Positions 24,060 to 34,296 of a stretch of 64,000 nucleotides of DNA are shown piece by piece. Within the stretch, counting starts at the first letter, position 1. Every line of letters begins with the position of its first letter. A program made the translations under genes and the position numbers. Source of the DNA: Bacillota bacterium (GTDB lineage: Bacteria; Bacillota; Limnochordia; Limnochordales; ZCTH02-B6). The DNA lies in NCBI GenBank assembly GCA_017578085.1, contig PKQR01000001.1:1-64000 (forward strand), written 5' to 3'. A model generated the notes under the pieces. It was not told where the DNA came from. It searched no databases and saw only the letters and a list, made by a program, of their open reading frames with translations.

Positions 24060-24437
24060 GTGGCTATTGGGCAGAAAAGCTCGCGTGCGCTGGTGCCGCA
24101 GGCGCGGCAGGCGCTGGAGCAGCTGAAGAATGAGGTGTCGAGCGAAATCGCTAGCGGGCCTGATCCGCAGGCGCAGGCGCTGCAGAGCTGGTACCAGTCG
24201 GGCTACGGCGGCGATGTGCCGTCCCGGGTGTGGGGCGCCGTTGGCGGCAACATGGTGCGGCGGATGATCGCCGCGGCGGAGCAGTCGCTGATTCAGGGGG
24301 CAGCCCAGCAGACGCAGGCGGCGTTCCGCCAGGCGTTGGGGCCGCTGGGTCAGACGCTTTCGTCCCAGCCGTACCAGCAGCAGGCGCAGCAGTTGTCTAC
24401 GAATCCCTTCCAGGTGCAAATCCCGCACGAACAATAA
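24060..24437 (+). CDS. Alpha/beta-type small acid-soluble spore protein, divergent form
   Basis: A 125-residue SASP with the core GAVGGNMVRRMIAAAEQSL and the N-terminal ALVPQARQALEQLKNEVSSE. Between them it carries about ten extra residues (ASGPDPQAQALQSWYQ) in place of the conserved LGIPNYQGYLGDVP start, so the segment after the protease site differs from normal SASPs. A long Gln-rich tail ends NPFQVQIPHEQ, like the SASP at 15382. GTG 24060 follows AGGTGA in GGGAGGTGAACTCACG. A strong terminator lies at 24483-24508. It should bind DNA in the forespore; whether GPR can cut it is open. Confidence 0.9.
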   Translation: MAIGQKSSRALVPQARQALEQLKNEVSSEIASGPDPQAQALQSWYQSGYGGDVPSRVWGAVGGNMVRRMIAAAEQSLIQGAAQQTQAAFRQALGPLGQTLSSQPYQQQAQQLSTNPFQVQIPHEQ

Positions 24438-24482
24438 AGGCCGGAAGCGAGCGCTCTTCGGCGCAATGATTCCGGCACGGCA

Positions 24483-24508
24483 GGGCGGACGGCGGCGTCC
24501 GCCCTTTT
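24483..24508 (+). terminator. Rho-independent terminator of the SASP gene
   Basis: A 9-bp perfect stem GGGCGGACG / CGTCCGCCC with loop GCGG is followed by TTTTCTCTT. It lies 45 bp after the SASP stop codon. Confidence 0.9.
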
Positions 24509-24588
24509 CTCTTGCCCGCCTTTGGATCCCAATTGGCAGCGCTGCCATCAGTTCCCATTATCACCCAGAACTGTAAGCGATTGTAATT

Positions 24589-24602
24589 CGAAACCGGTTT
24601 CG
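24589..24602. promoter_or_regulatory. Perfect 14-bp palindrome CGAAACCGGTTTCG
   Basis: A complete inverted repeat about 120 bp upstream of the M14-type lipoprotein gene. Its centre CCGG and AAACC/GGTTT arms are typical of LacI-family operators. No LacI gene is present in the window, so the regulator would be encoded elsewhere. Confidence 0.45.
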
Positions 24603-24720
24603 TTACGATCATCCTAGACCCGCAAAATCTGGCCAACGGCGGAAGGGGGGAGTCCGGGGGCGTTTCCGCCGCCTGGAGCCGGTGCGCTGGCACCGGACTC
24701 GAAAGGAAAGGGAGAAGGGA

Positions 24721-26064
24721 ATGCTGTCTAAGAAGGTTTCCCTCGCGGCACTCCTCTTGGCCGCAGCGCTGTTGACAGGCTGCAGCTTCTTTTCCTCCAC
24801 GCCCACCGAAACCCGAACGGGGGCCATCAGCTTTTCGATCGACCTGTCGGAACTGGAACAGGAAAACATTCTCGCCGGCGGCGCCGGGGCGACGCTGGTC
24901 AAAGGGTCCACCATCATCGATGTCGAGTTGTCCATCGACGGCGAGACCGCGACCGGCCTTGTACAGGGCGTGGCCGTGGGCACATGGCAGGCGACCGTGA
25001 CCCTCTTTGACGTAGGGGGCCAGGAGCTCGCGGCGCGCCAGTTGGAGGTCGTCGTACAGCGGGACGCCACCGCCCACGTGGCCTTGACCGCCCACGTGGC
25101 ACAAGGCGCCGTCCAGTTGCGGCTTGCCACCGAAGCGCCGGACCCGGGCGACGGTCCTGGTGACGATCCAGCCGATGGGCCGGGCGGCGATCCCGGCGAT
25201 GACTCCGGGAACGGTCCGGGCGGCGGGGATCCCGGTACCGATCCCGGCGACGATCCGGGGAGCGGCCCTGGTGACGATCCCGGCACTGGTGATCCGGGCA
25301 GCGAGCCCCAGCCACCGGTGGTCACCCGGGAGATCCGCTACATCCAGTCGGGCAACCGCACCGAGACCCGCACGGAAGTGTACATCATCCGTTCCCCGAA
25401 CCCCGGACCCACCGCGTTTCTCGTAGGCGGCATGCACGGGTCGGAGACGTCGGGCTGGATCGTGGCCGGCGAGGTGGCCAGGACATGGACCATTGACCGG
25501 GGGACGCTGGTCGTCATCCCGGAGGCCAACAAGGACGCGGTCCGGCGCCAGAAGCGCACCGGCAGCGACGGCCGCAACCTCAACCGCTACTTCCCCGAAG
25601 GCCGGGACATCAATGATCCCAAGAAGGACTGGCTGCTGGCCAAGGAGATCTGGGACGTGGTGCTCGAGTTCCGGCCCGTGGCCCTGCTGGACCTGCATGA
25701 GGGCTGGGGCCTGCGGGAAGCGGGCGACCGGTTCGCCGACGGCACGCTGTCGGTGGGCCAGACGGTCATCGTTTACCCCGCCGGCGACGCCAAGGCCTTT
25801 GCCGAGCACGTCGTCGAGGTGCTCAACACCTATCACAACCCGTTCTACGGCACAGCCGGGCTGACGTACAACTTCCGCATCATCGGTCCGCCGGTGGCCG
25901 GCTCGCTGGCCCGCAAGGCTGGGGCGGACCTCGGGATCCCGGCGTTCATCTTTGAGCCGACCCAAGGTCGCGCCGGCCGCCACCAGACGACGGTGGCCCA
26001 GCGGGCGGCCTGGCAGCGGGTGATGGTGGAAGAGTTCCTGCGCTGGTACGGCCTCATCGACTGA
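24721..26064 (+). CDS. Lipoprotein with M14-type (carboxypeptidase/desuccinylase-like) zinc peptidase domain
   Basis: A 447-residue secreted lipoprotein. The signal peptide ends in the lipobox LLTGC (Cys21). Residues about 30-135 form a beta-sandwich-like domain, residues 140-197 are a low-complexity Gly/Pro/Asp linker (DPGDGPGDDP repeats), and the rest is an M14-fold domain with zinc ligands H239 and E242 (GGMHGSETSG) and H326 (LLDLHEG). NLNRYFPEG is the substrate-binding Arg motif of the family. Such enzymes trim peptides or N-acyl amino acids outside the cell, perhaps cell-wall peptides. ATG 24721 is chosen because the lipoprotein signal starts there. The Asp-rich linker may bind calcium. 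Confidence 0.8.
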   Translation: MLSKKVSLAALLLAAALLTGCSFFSSTPTETRTGAISFSIDLSELEQENILAGGAGATLVKGSTIIDVELSIDGETATGLVQGVAVGTWQATVTLFDVGGQELAARQLEVVVQRDATAHVALTAHVAQGAVQLRLATEAPDPGDGPGDDPADGPGGDPGDDSGNGPGGGDPGTDPGDDPGSGPGDDPGTGDPGSEPQPPVVTREIRYIQSGNRTETRTEVYIIRSPNPGPTAFLVGGMHGSETSGWIVAGEVARTWTIDRGTLVVIPEANKDAVRRQKRTGSDGRNLNRYFPEGRDINDPKKDWLLAKEIWDVVLEFRPVALLDLHEGWGLREAGDRFADGTLSVGQTVIVYPAGDAKAFAEHVVEVLNTYHNPFYGTAGLTYNFRIIGPPVAGSLARKAGADLGIPAFIFEPTQGRAGRHQTTVAQRAAWQRVMVEEFLRWYGLID

Positions 26065-26150
26065 GCCAACGCGGGCCGGCCGGCGGCCCCGATGCGCCCA
26101 GGCGGATCCGCAGGCGGATCGAAACCGGCAGGTCGACTGAGTACGAGATA

Positions 26151-26177
26151 GGTGGGCGGCTGCTTCAGCCGCCCACC
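26151..26177 (-). terminator. 12-bp perfect hairpin at the end of copZ
   Basis: GGTGGGCGGCTG and CAGCCGCCCACC pair around CTT, and the stem overlaps the copZ stop codon. There is no clear U-run (TATCTC follows on the minus strand), but the position at the operon end suggests a terminator or mRNA-protecting stem. Confidence 0.55.
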
Positions 26178-26377
26178 ACCTGGTAGCCCGCCTCTTCCAC
26201 GGCGGCCCGCATGGCCTCTTCCGTCGCCACCGCCGGGTCAAACCGGACGGTCGCCTTGCCGGCGGACAGGTCCACCTCCACCGACTCGACGCCGGCCACC
26301 CGCTTGAGGGCGTTGGTGACCGCCATCTTGCAGTGCTGGCAGCTCATGCCCGAGATTTGCAGCACCTTGGTTTCCAT
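26165..26377 (-). CDS. copZ: Copper chaperone CopZ
   Basis: A 70-residue heavy-metal-associated (HMA) domain with the Cu(I)-binding pair in ISGMSCQHCKMAV (C13 and C16) and the ferredoxin-like fold motifs VAGVESVEVDLSAGKATVRFD. It shuttles copper(I) to the CopA ATPase encoded directly upstream on the same strand. Its size is standard. ATG 26377 follows CAGGAGGCGATGG. It is the last gene of the csoR-copA-copZ operon and should be induced by copper through the CsoR operator at 29401-29417. Confidence 0.93.
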   Translation of the reverse strand: METKVLQISGMSCQHCKMAVTNALKRVAGVESVEVDLSAGKATVRFDPAVATEEAMRAAVEEAGYQVVGG

Positions 26378-26477
26378 TTTCCATCGCCTCCTGTTTATCC
26401 CGCCCTGGCTGCCGGAAACCCGTTAGCCCGGGCGGACGTTTGCCTCGTGTTGTGCACGGGCATGCCGCGGGTTGGCT

Positions 26478-29030
26478 TTACACCCCCGCTGCCTGCCATC
26501 TCGGCTCCTTGGCCCCGGTTCCCTGCGCGGCCTGGAAACCCGCCTCAGGGTTGAAGCGCCGGAGAAGGGTGGAGTTGGTGACCACGGAGACGGAGCTCAT
26601 GGCCATGGCGGCGCCGGCGATGATGGGGTTCAACAGGCCCATGGCGGCGAACGGGATGCCCAGGGTGTTGTAGATCAGGGCCCAAAACAGGTTTTGCCGG
26701 ATCTTGCCCATGGTCGCACGGCTCAGGCGGATGGCCGCCACGACGCCCCGCAGGTCCCCCCGCATGAGGGTGACGTCAGCGGCCTCGATGGCCACGTCGG
26801 TGCCCGTGCCGATGGCGAACCCCACGTCGGCTGCGGCCAGCGCCGGCGCGTCGTTGATCCCGTCGCCCACCATGCCCACCCGCAGGCCTTGCGCCTGCAG
26901 TCGCTGGACCGCGCTGGCCTTCTCCTCGGGCAGCACCTCCGCCAGCACGTCCTCCTCGGCGATGCCCACCTGGCGGGCGATGGCCCGGGCAGTGCGCCGG
27001 TTGTCGCCGGTGATCATCATCACCCGCAGTCCCATCCGCCGCAGCATGGCGATAGCTTCAGCCGACGTGTCCTTGACGGTGTCCGCCACGGCCACAACGC
27101 CTGCCAGCCGGCCGTCGACGGCGGCCAGCATGGCGGTCTTGCCCTCTTCCTCAAGGCGCGCGAGCGCTCCCTCCAGGGGCTCAGGATCGATCCCGTTGTC
27201 CCGCATCCACTTGCGGTTGCCCACCAGCACCGCCTTGCCGTTGACGACCGCCCGGATCCCGTGGCCGGGGACGGCTGTGAAGTCTTGGGCGGCCGGCAGG
27301 GCCATGCCCCGCTTTTCCGCCGCGGCCACGACGGCTTGCGCCAGCGGATGCTCCGAGCCGCGCTCGGCAGCCGCCACCCACAAGAGCACCTCGTCGGGGT
27401 CCAGCTCGCCGGCAGAGAGCACGTCGGTAAGCTCGGGCTGCCCCTTGGTGATGGTGCCGGTCTTATCCAGGACGATCGCGTCCAGCTGATGGGTTCTCTC
27501 CAGGTGCTCGCCGCCCCTAAAGAGTATGCCGTGCTCGGCCCCGAGCCCGGTCCCGACCATGACGGCCGTGGGCGTCGCGAGGCCCAGCGCGCACGGGCAG
27601 GCGATGACCAGCACCGCGGTCATGTTGAGCAGCGAGCGGGTCAAGTCGCCTGTGGTGAAGTACCACGCAGCGAAGGTCACGAGGGCAATGCCCACCACCG
27701 CCGGGACGAAGTAGGAGGAGACCACGTCCGCCAGGCGCTGGATGGGGGCCTTGGAGCCCTGCGCCTCCTCCACGACCCGGATGATCTGGGCCAAGGCAGT
27801 GTCCTTGCCCACCCGGGTCGCCCGAAACCGGAAGGTGCCGTGCCGGTTGATGGTGGCGCCCACCACCTCATCGCCCGGCCCCTTTTCCACCGGCATGCTC
27901 TCGCCGGTGATCATGGACTCGTCCACCGTCGAGCGGCCCTCCAGCACCACGCCATCCACCGGGATTCGCTCCCCGGGCCGCACCACGATGATGTCGCCCA
28001 CCTGCACCTGGGCGATGGGCACGTCGACTTCGACCCCGCCATGGACGACCCGCGCCGTCTTGGGCTGCAGGCCCATGAGCTTCTTGATGGCGGCCGACGT
28101 GCGCCCCTTGGCCTGGGCCTCCAGGAGCTTGCCCAGGAGGATGAGGGTGATCAGGATGGCGCTGGTTTCAAAGTACAGGCCGTCGATGCCGAGGCCCGGG
28201 AAGAGGACCGCGACAAGGCTGTAGAAGTAGGCGGCCGACGTGCCCAGGGCCACCAGCACCGACATGTTGGCGGTGCGGTTCTTGAGGTTGTAGTACGAAT
28301 CCACGTAAAACTGCCAGCCGGCGTAAAACTGGACCGGCGTCGCCAGGGCCAGCTGCACCCAGCCGTTGGAGAGCCAGTGGATGAGGGCATTGTCGACCTG
28401 GAAGACGTGGCCGATCATGGCCAAGAGCAGCGGCAGGGAGAGCGCCGCCGAAAGGCCCAGCAGGCGCCGCTTGCGGACGAGCTCCGCCTCGCGGGCCGAC
28501 TGCTCCGCGTCTTCGTCGCCTTCCCTGGGCAGGAACGCCTCGTAGCCCAACTCCTTGACGCGGCGGACCAAGTCCTCTGGGGTGACGAGGCCCGGGATAT
28601 AAGTGACATGAGCCGTCTCGGCGCCAAAGTTGACCGTGGCCGTGACGCCGGGCAGCTTGTTGAGGCCCCGCTCGATGCGGGCCGCGCAGTTCGCGCACGT
28701 CATCCCGACGATGCTCAGCTGGACGCGCTCCACGGCGACGTCGTAGCCCAGGTCCCGGATCTTGGCCACCATGTCCTCCGGCTTGACCTGGGCAGGGTCG
28801 TAGCTCACCGACGCCCGTTCGGTGGCCAGGTTGACGGACGCCTCCTGCACCCCGGGCAGGCGGCGCAAACCCTTCTCGATGCGGGCAGCGCACGCCGCGC
28901 ACGTCATGCCCCGCACGCTCAAGGAAACGCGGGCCGTCGTACCGCTGGCCGCGGCTGCACTGGCAGCCGGGTTGGCGCCGCCCCCAGCCGAATTGGCTGC
29001 CCTGGTGCCGCTTGTGCTCTCAACCGTCAT
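26478..29030 (-). CDS. copA: Copper-exporting P-type ATPase CopA
   Basis: An 850-residue P1B-type ATPase. Two N-terminal HMA domains carry [12 protein letters not shown] (about 41-52) and [12 protein letters not shown] (about 110-121). Then come the transmembrane core with the CPC ion-binding motif in [13 protein letters not shown], the TGES actuator motif ([11 protein letters not shown]), the phosphorylated Asp in DKTGTITKG, the HP motif in GSEHPLAQ and [16 protein letters not shown]. It pumps Cu(I) out of the cytoplasm using ATP. An Ala/Ser/Gly-rich 35-residue extension precedes the first HMA. It lies between csoR and copZ on the same strand, with short gaps, in one copper-responsive operon. 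Confidence 0.96.
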   Translation of the reverse strand: MTVESTSGTRAANSAGGGANPAASAAAASGTTARVSLSVRGMTCAACAARIEKGLRRLPGVQEASVNLATERASVSYDPAQVKPEDMVAKIRDLGYDVAVERVQLSIVGMTCANCAARIERGLNKLPGVTATVNFGAETAHVTYIPGLVTPEDLVRRVKELGYEAFLPREGDEDAEQSAREAELVRKRRLLGLSAALSLPLLLAMIGHVFQVDNALIHWLSNGWVQLALATPVQFYAGWQFYVDSYYNLKNRTANMSVLVALGTSAAYFYSLVAVLFPGLGIDGLYFETSAILITLILLGKLLEAQAKGRTSAAIKKLMGLQPKTARVVHGGVEVDVPIAQVQVGDIIVVRPGERIPVDGVVLEGRSTVDESMITGESMPVEKGPGDEVVGATINRHGTFRFRATRVGKDTALAQIIRVVEEAQGSKAPIQRLADVVSSYFVPAVVGIALVTFAAWYFTTGDLTRSLLNMTAVLVIACPCALGLATPTAVMVGTGLGAEHGILFRGGEHLERTHQLDAIVLDKTGTITKGQPELTDVLSAGELDPDEVLLWVAAAERGSEHPLAQAVVAAAEKRGMALPAAQDFTAVPGHGIRAVVNGKAVLVGNRKWMRDNGIDPEPLEGALARLEEEGKTAMLAAVDGRLAGVVAVADTVKDTSAEAIAMLRRMGLRVMMITGDNRRTARAIARQVGIAEEDVLAEVLPEEKASAVQRLQAQGLRVGMVGDGINDAPALAAADVGFAIGTGTDVAIEAADVTLMRGDLRGVVAAIRLSRATMGKIRQNLFWALIYNTLGIPFAAMGLLNPIIAGAAMAMSSVSVVTNSTLLRRFNPEAGFQAAQGTGAKEPRWQAAGV

Positions 29031-29088
29031 TCTCCGTCACCTGCCTTCTCCATAACTCCCCAGGTCCACAAGCCCCAGCCGCAAGCCC

Positions 29089-29367
29089 TCACCGCAGGAA
29101 ACGCTTGAGGACGTCCGTCAGCTCGGTGATGGCGGCGTCGGCGTCGCCTTCACTCTGCTTGATGGCCCGCGCGACGCAGCCGCGCGTATGGTCTTCCAGC
29201 AGGATGAGGCCGACCTGGTCCAGCGCGGCCCGCACGGCCGCAATCTGGACGAGGATGTCCACGCAGTACTTGTCCTCTTCCACCATGCGCTGTATGCCCC
29301 GCACCTGTCCCTCGATGCGGCGCAGGCGCTTGAGGATCGCCTCTTTGTCCTGTTGGTAGGATGCCAC
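29089..29367 (-). CDS. csoR: Copper-sensing transcriptional repressor CsoR
   Basis: A 92-residue all-helical repressor of the CsoR/RcnR family. The Cu(I) ligands are all present as C35 (DKYCVDILVQ), H60 and C64 (LEDHTRGCVARAI). The N-terminal LKRLRRIEGQVRGIQRMVEED carries the DNA-binding Arg residues. GTG 29367 follows GGAGGTG by seven bases, so the longer frame to 29454 is not needed. Without copper it should block the promoter at 29426-29454, whose operator lies between the -10 element and the gene. It is the first gene of the csoR-copA-copZ operon. Confidence 0.95.
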   Translation of the reverse strand: MASYQQDKEAILKRLRRIEGQVRGIQRMVEEDKYCVDILVQIAAVRAALDQVGLILLEDHTRGCVARAIKQSEGDADAAITELTDVLKRFLR

Positions 29368-29400
29368 GGCACACCACCTCCGCACGCCGGGCCGATACAT

Positions 29401-29454
29401 ATACCCGGTGTGGGTATCCGTTTTCACTGTACACCGTGGACCCACGAGTGTCAA
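29401..29454 (-). promoter_or_regulatory. csoR operon promoter with CsoR operator
   Basis: On the minus strand, TTGACA (29449-29454) and TACAGT (29426-29431) are separated by 17 bp, a good vegetative promoter. Just downstream, ATACCC-GGTGT-GGGTAT (29401-29417) is an inverted repeat of the same form as the Bacillus subtilis CsoR operator (ATACCC-N5-GGGTAT). Repressor bound there would block initiation. Confidence 0.88.
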
Positions 29455-29635
29455 CCGCGGGCACCATCAGGGAAAATTGCGGAGGAAGGCGGTCCTGTTG
29501 CCGGCATCGCCGGGGAGAGCCTTTGCACGAAGCCGCATCGATCCAGAGCTGTCACCGGCAAACAGGCGGCATCCAGCAGGAGGGATGCCCACCGCTAGGC
29601 GTCCAGCAGGAGGGACGGCGTCCGGTAAACGCAGA
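29455..29635. other. Intergenic stretch with a 20-bp direct repeat
   Basis: Between the copper operon promoter and the sdh terminator there is no credible gene. Two near-identical copies of GGCRTCCAGCAGGAGGGAYG lie at 29568-29587 and 29598-29617. Nothing else was recognised. Confidence 0.5.
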
Positions 29636-29660
29636 AGCGCCGGCCGATACGGCCGGCGCT
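29636..29660 (-). terminator. Terminator of the sdh operon
   Basis: An 11-bp perfect stem AGCGCCGGCCG / CGGCCGGCGCT with loop ATA lies 74 bp beyond the sdhB stop. The following minus-strand sequence TCTGCGTTT gives a modest U-rich tail. Confidence 0.7.
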
Positions 29661-29733
29661 GCGCTTAGGGGCCGCATGGAGCGGCACGGATAAACCGGGA
29701 GCTGAGCACGAGGAGAAATAAGCCGAGGCCGAC

Positions 29734-30492
29734 TTAAACCACGGGGCCGCGCACTTGGGCCCGGAGGAACTCCCGGCGCATGCGGGCGATGTTCAGGATG
29801 GAGATGCCCTTGGGGCACGCCGCCTCGCACTCGCCGTGGTTGGAGCAGTTGCCGAAGCCTTCCAGGTCCATCTGCGCGACCATGCGCTGCACCCGCCGCT
29901 CCCGCTCCGGGTGGCCCTGGGGCAGGAGCGCCAGATGGGAGATCTTGGCCGCCGTGAACAAGGCCGCCGAAGCGTTGGGGCAGGCCGCCACGCAGGCGCC
30001 GCACCCGATGCACGCCGCGGCGTCCATCGCCTCTTCGGCGATGTGCTTGGGGATGGGAATCGCGTTCGCGTCAGGCGCCGAACCCGTGTTGACGGAGATG
30101 TAGCCGCCGGCGGCGATGATGCGGTCAAGGGCGCTGCGGTCCACCACCAGGTCCTTGATGATGGGGAACGCCTCGGCCCGGAACGGCTCCACCGTGATGG
30201 TGGCGCCGTCGGGGAAGTGGCGCATGCGCAGCTCGCAGGTGGTGGTCAAGCGCCGGGGGCCGTGGGCCATGCCGTTGATGACCAGGCCGCACATGCCGCA
30301 GATGCCTTCGCGGCAGTCGCTGTCGAAGGCGATCGGCTCCTTGCCCTCCTTGATGAGCTGCTCGTTGAGGATGTCGAGCATCTCAAGGAAGGACATATCC
30401 GGCTCAATGTTGTCCACCGTGTAGTCTTCAAAACGGCCCGGCTTGTCGGGGCCCGCCTGCCGCCAGATCCTCAAGTGATACTTCATCGCCAT
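29734..30492 (-). CDS. sdhB: Succinate dehydrogenase/fumarate reductase iron-sulfur subunit
   Basis: A 252-residue SdhB/FrdB. The [2Fe-2S] cysteines are in [11 protein letters not shown] and the later TTTCELRM; the [4Fe-4S] motif is [12 protein letters not shown], and the [3Fe-4S]/second motif is [14 protein letters not shown]. It passes electrons between the FAD of SdhA and the membrane quinone site. ATG 30492 and the second ATG at 30486 are both possible starts. It is the last gene of sdhCAB (minus strand), with a terminator at 29636-29660. The form with NCSNHGEC matches the Bacteroidetes/epsilon-type B-class enzymes with a single cytochrome b subunit. Confidence 0.95.
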   Translation of the reverse strand: MAMKYHLRIWRQAGPDKPGRFEDYTVDNIEPDMSFLEMLDILNEQLIKEGKEPIAFDSDCREGICGMCGLVINGMAHGPRRLTTTCELRMRHFPDGATITVEPFRAEAFPIIKDLVVDRSALDRIIAAGGYISVNTGSAPDANAIPIPKHIAEEAMDAAACIGCGACVAACPNASAALFTAAKISHLALLPQGHPERERRVQRMVAQMDLEGFGNCSNHGECEAACPKGISILNIARMRREFLRAQVRGPVV

Positions 30493-30555
30493 CGCCCTTT
30501 CCGGCCAACCGACTGTTGCGCTTGCAGTCTTGGCGCGCTCTTCGCTCGCGCCGGA

Positions 30556-32490
<1,935 letters not shown>

Positions 32491-32514
32491 GGCCAGTCCT
32501 CCCAACTGCCGCGG

Positions 32515-33201
32515 CTACGGCAGAGGAATGAAGAAGTACGTGTAAATCGGCAGCACAAAGAAGCCGCCGGCAATCAGGATCGAGAGCACGGTCCCCAAGC
32601 TGTACAGGAACGGCATCAAGCGGCGGTTGTTGGCGCCCAGCGACTGGAAGGCGCTCCAGATACCGTGGATCAAATGCGCACAGAGGAAAAGCATAAACGC
32701 CGCATATCCGAAAGCGACCTCAGGCTCCTTGAACCGCTCCACCACCAGCCGGTAGATGTCCCGCATGGGCTCGCCGTTGATGACGGTTTCATAGTAGGGC
32801 CCCAGCGAGAACATGTTGACGTGAATCGGGACGAAGACGGCGATAAGCAAGCCCGTGATGATCATCCAGCGGGACGCCGGCGACATCTTGCTGGGCCCGC
32901 CCTTGGAGGCGTACATGGCGTAGCGCTCGGATCGGGCCCTGCGGTTGCGCAGCGTGACTTGGATGCCGGTGATGATGTGGTAGATGAAGCCGAGCAGCAA
33001 CAGGATGCGGATGATCCAGAGGAGGGGGCCCGTCTTGTGCAGGGTGTGGGAGTAGAGGTTCATCGTGCGGCCCCCGTCGGGGATGAAAACCGTCAGGTTA
33101 CCCGCGAGGTGAACGATGAGGTACAGGACCAGAAACAGCCCTGTAAGCCCCATGATCACCTTCTTGCCTACAGTCGTGTTCCAGCCTTTCGGTTTTTCCA
33201 T
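32515..33201 (-). CDS. sdhC: Succinate dehydrogenase cytochrome b subunit (b558-type, five helices)
   Basis: A 228-residue membrane anchor of the B-type succinate:quinone reductase, with five transmembrane helices. Histidines in the helices (LIVHLAGNLT, LYSHTLHKTG, GFIYHIITG, VPIHVNMFS, CAHLIHGIW) supply the ligands for two b hemes. ATG 33201 is preferred because GGAG lies eleven bases upstream; two further ATGs at 33207 and 33210 are too close to it. The gene heads sdhCAB and is transcribed away from a LysR-type regulator; the 180-bp region between them contains an inverted repeat of LysR type. Confidence 0.92.
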   Translation of the reverse strand: MEKPKGWNTTVGKKVIMGLTGLFLVLYLIVHLAGNLTVFIPDGGRTMNLYSHTLHKTGPLLWIIRILLLLGFIYHIITGIQVTLRNRRARSERYAMYASKGGPSKMSPASRWMIITGLLIAVFVPIHVNMFSLGPYYETVINGEPMRDIYRLVVERFKEPEVAFGYAAFMLFLCAHLIHGIWSAFQSLGANNRRLMPFLYSLGTVLSILIAGGFFVLPIYTYFFIPLP

Positions 33202-33324
33202 GCGCATCATCGCTCCAGCCCCGCGCCCATCCCTTTCGAGTGCGCAGACAAAATTCGGACAATGGCGTAGGAACGCACGCTACCGCACCTACAGAGTACC
33301 ACGCTTTCCTTAATAGGGTCCAAT

Positions 33325-33351
33325 ACTTAGTGTGCATAAGTGTGATACAAT
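33325..33351 (+). promoter_or_regulatory. LysR-type box and lysR promoter between sdhC and lysR
   Basis: ACTTA-N7-TAAGT (33325-33341) contains the LysR consensus T-N11-A as TTA-N7-TAA. A -10 hexamer TACAAT follows at 33346-33351, so the box covers the -35 position of the lysR promoter. This fits self-repression and control of the divergent sdh operon. Confidence 0.6.
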
Positions 33352-33389
33352 TTAACTATCAAAGGTGAAACCCGTGGAGGGAACGCCTG

Positions 33390-34280
33390 GTGGAGCTGCG
33401 CCAGCTGCGGTATTTCCTCGCCCTGGCCCACCACCTGCATTTCGCCCGGGCCGCGGAAAGCCTGCACATCAGCCAGCCTTCGTTGAGCCAGCAGATCCGT
33501 GCCCTCGAGGAGGAGCTGGGTGTCACCCTCTTTGAGCGCTCCCGCCGGCACGTCGCGCTGACGGCCGATGGGGAGGCGTTGCTGCCGTATGCGCGGCAGC
33601 TGGTGGCCCTGGCCGACGATGCCCTGGCCGAATTCGCCGAGCGGGGGGGCCTCCGGCGGGGCCGCGTGCGCTTGGGCACGACGCCGACGTTGGGCGGGCA
33701 CCTCTTGCCGGGCCTCATCAACGATTTCTTCGCCGCCTATCCCGGCCTCGAGTTAATCATCACGGAGGACGGTTCCGACCGGCTCGCCCGGGGCCTGCAG
33801 GAAGGCCGCCTCGACCTCGCGCTGCTGGTGGAGGACCCCAGCATCAACGGTCAAGTCTTTGAAGCCCTGCTAAAGGAGCGCATCGTCGTCGCCCTGCCCC
33901 CGGGCCACCGCTTATGCGGCAGGGAGGCGATTCCCCTGAAGGAGCTGCGCAAGGAAGGCTTCATCATCTGCCGGGAAGGGTACCACCTGCGCAGCCTGAC
34001 CTTGTCGGCCTGCACCCAAGCCGGCTTCGCGCCCCGCATCGCGGTCAGCGGCACCGACGTGGACACCGCCCTGCGCTTCGTGCAGTCGGGCCTGGGCGTC
34101 GCCCTTGTGCCCGAGATCGCGGTGCGGCACTTCGGCGGGGTTGAGACGGTGGCCTTGAGCGACCCGCCGCTGGAGCGCACCATCGGCCTCGCCTACAATC
34201 CCGGCCGCTACCTGTCCCGGGCAGCCGCGGCCCTGCGGGAATTCTTGCGGGCCAAACTGCGGCACGAGAACGGCGTATAA
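33390..34280 (+). CDS. LysR family transcriptional regulator
   Basis: A 296-residue LysR regulator. The winged helix-turn-helix (about 2-60) reads LRQLRYFLALAHHLHFARAA and LHISQPSLSQQIRALEEELG; the substrate-binding domain (about 90-290) includes RGRVRLGTTPTLGGHLLPGL and DLALLVEDP. The sequence is of the CynR/OxyR-like group, whose effectors vary. GTG 33390 follows GGAGG by eight bases. It is divergent from sdhCAB, with a T-N11-A box between them, so it is the best candidate to control that operon in response to a metabolite. It ends 16 bp before the convergent ypdA. Confidence 0.9.
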   Translation: MELRQLRYFLALAHHLHFARAAESLHISQPSLSQQIRALEEELGVTLFERSRRHVALTADGEALLPYARQLVALADDALAEFAERGGLRRGRVRLGTTPTLGGHLLPGLINDFFAAYPGLELIITEDGSDRLARGLQEGRLDLALLVEDPSINGQVFEALLKERIVVALPPGHRLCGREAIPLKELRKEGFIICREGYHLRSLTLSACTQAGFAPRIAVSGTDVDTALRFVQSGLGVALVPEIAVRHFGGVETVALSDPPLERTIGLAYNPGRYLSRAAAALREFLRAKLRHENGV

Positions 34281-34296
34281 GCGCGTGAATCCGCTG

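Noticed and set aside
26472-29108. Long plus-strand open frame (878 residues) opposite copA
   Set aside because: Complete antisense of the CopA coding region, His/Gly/Arg-rich and without protein-like motifs.
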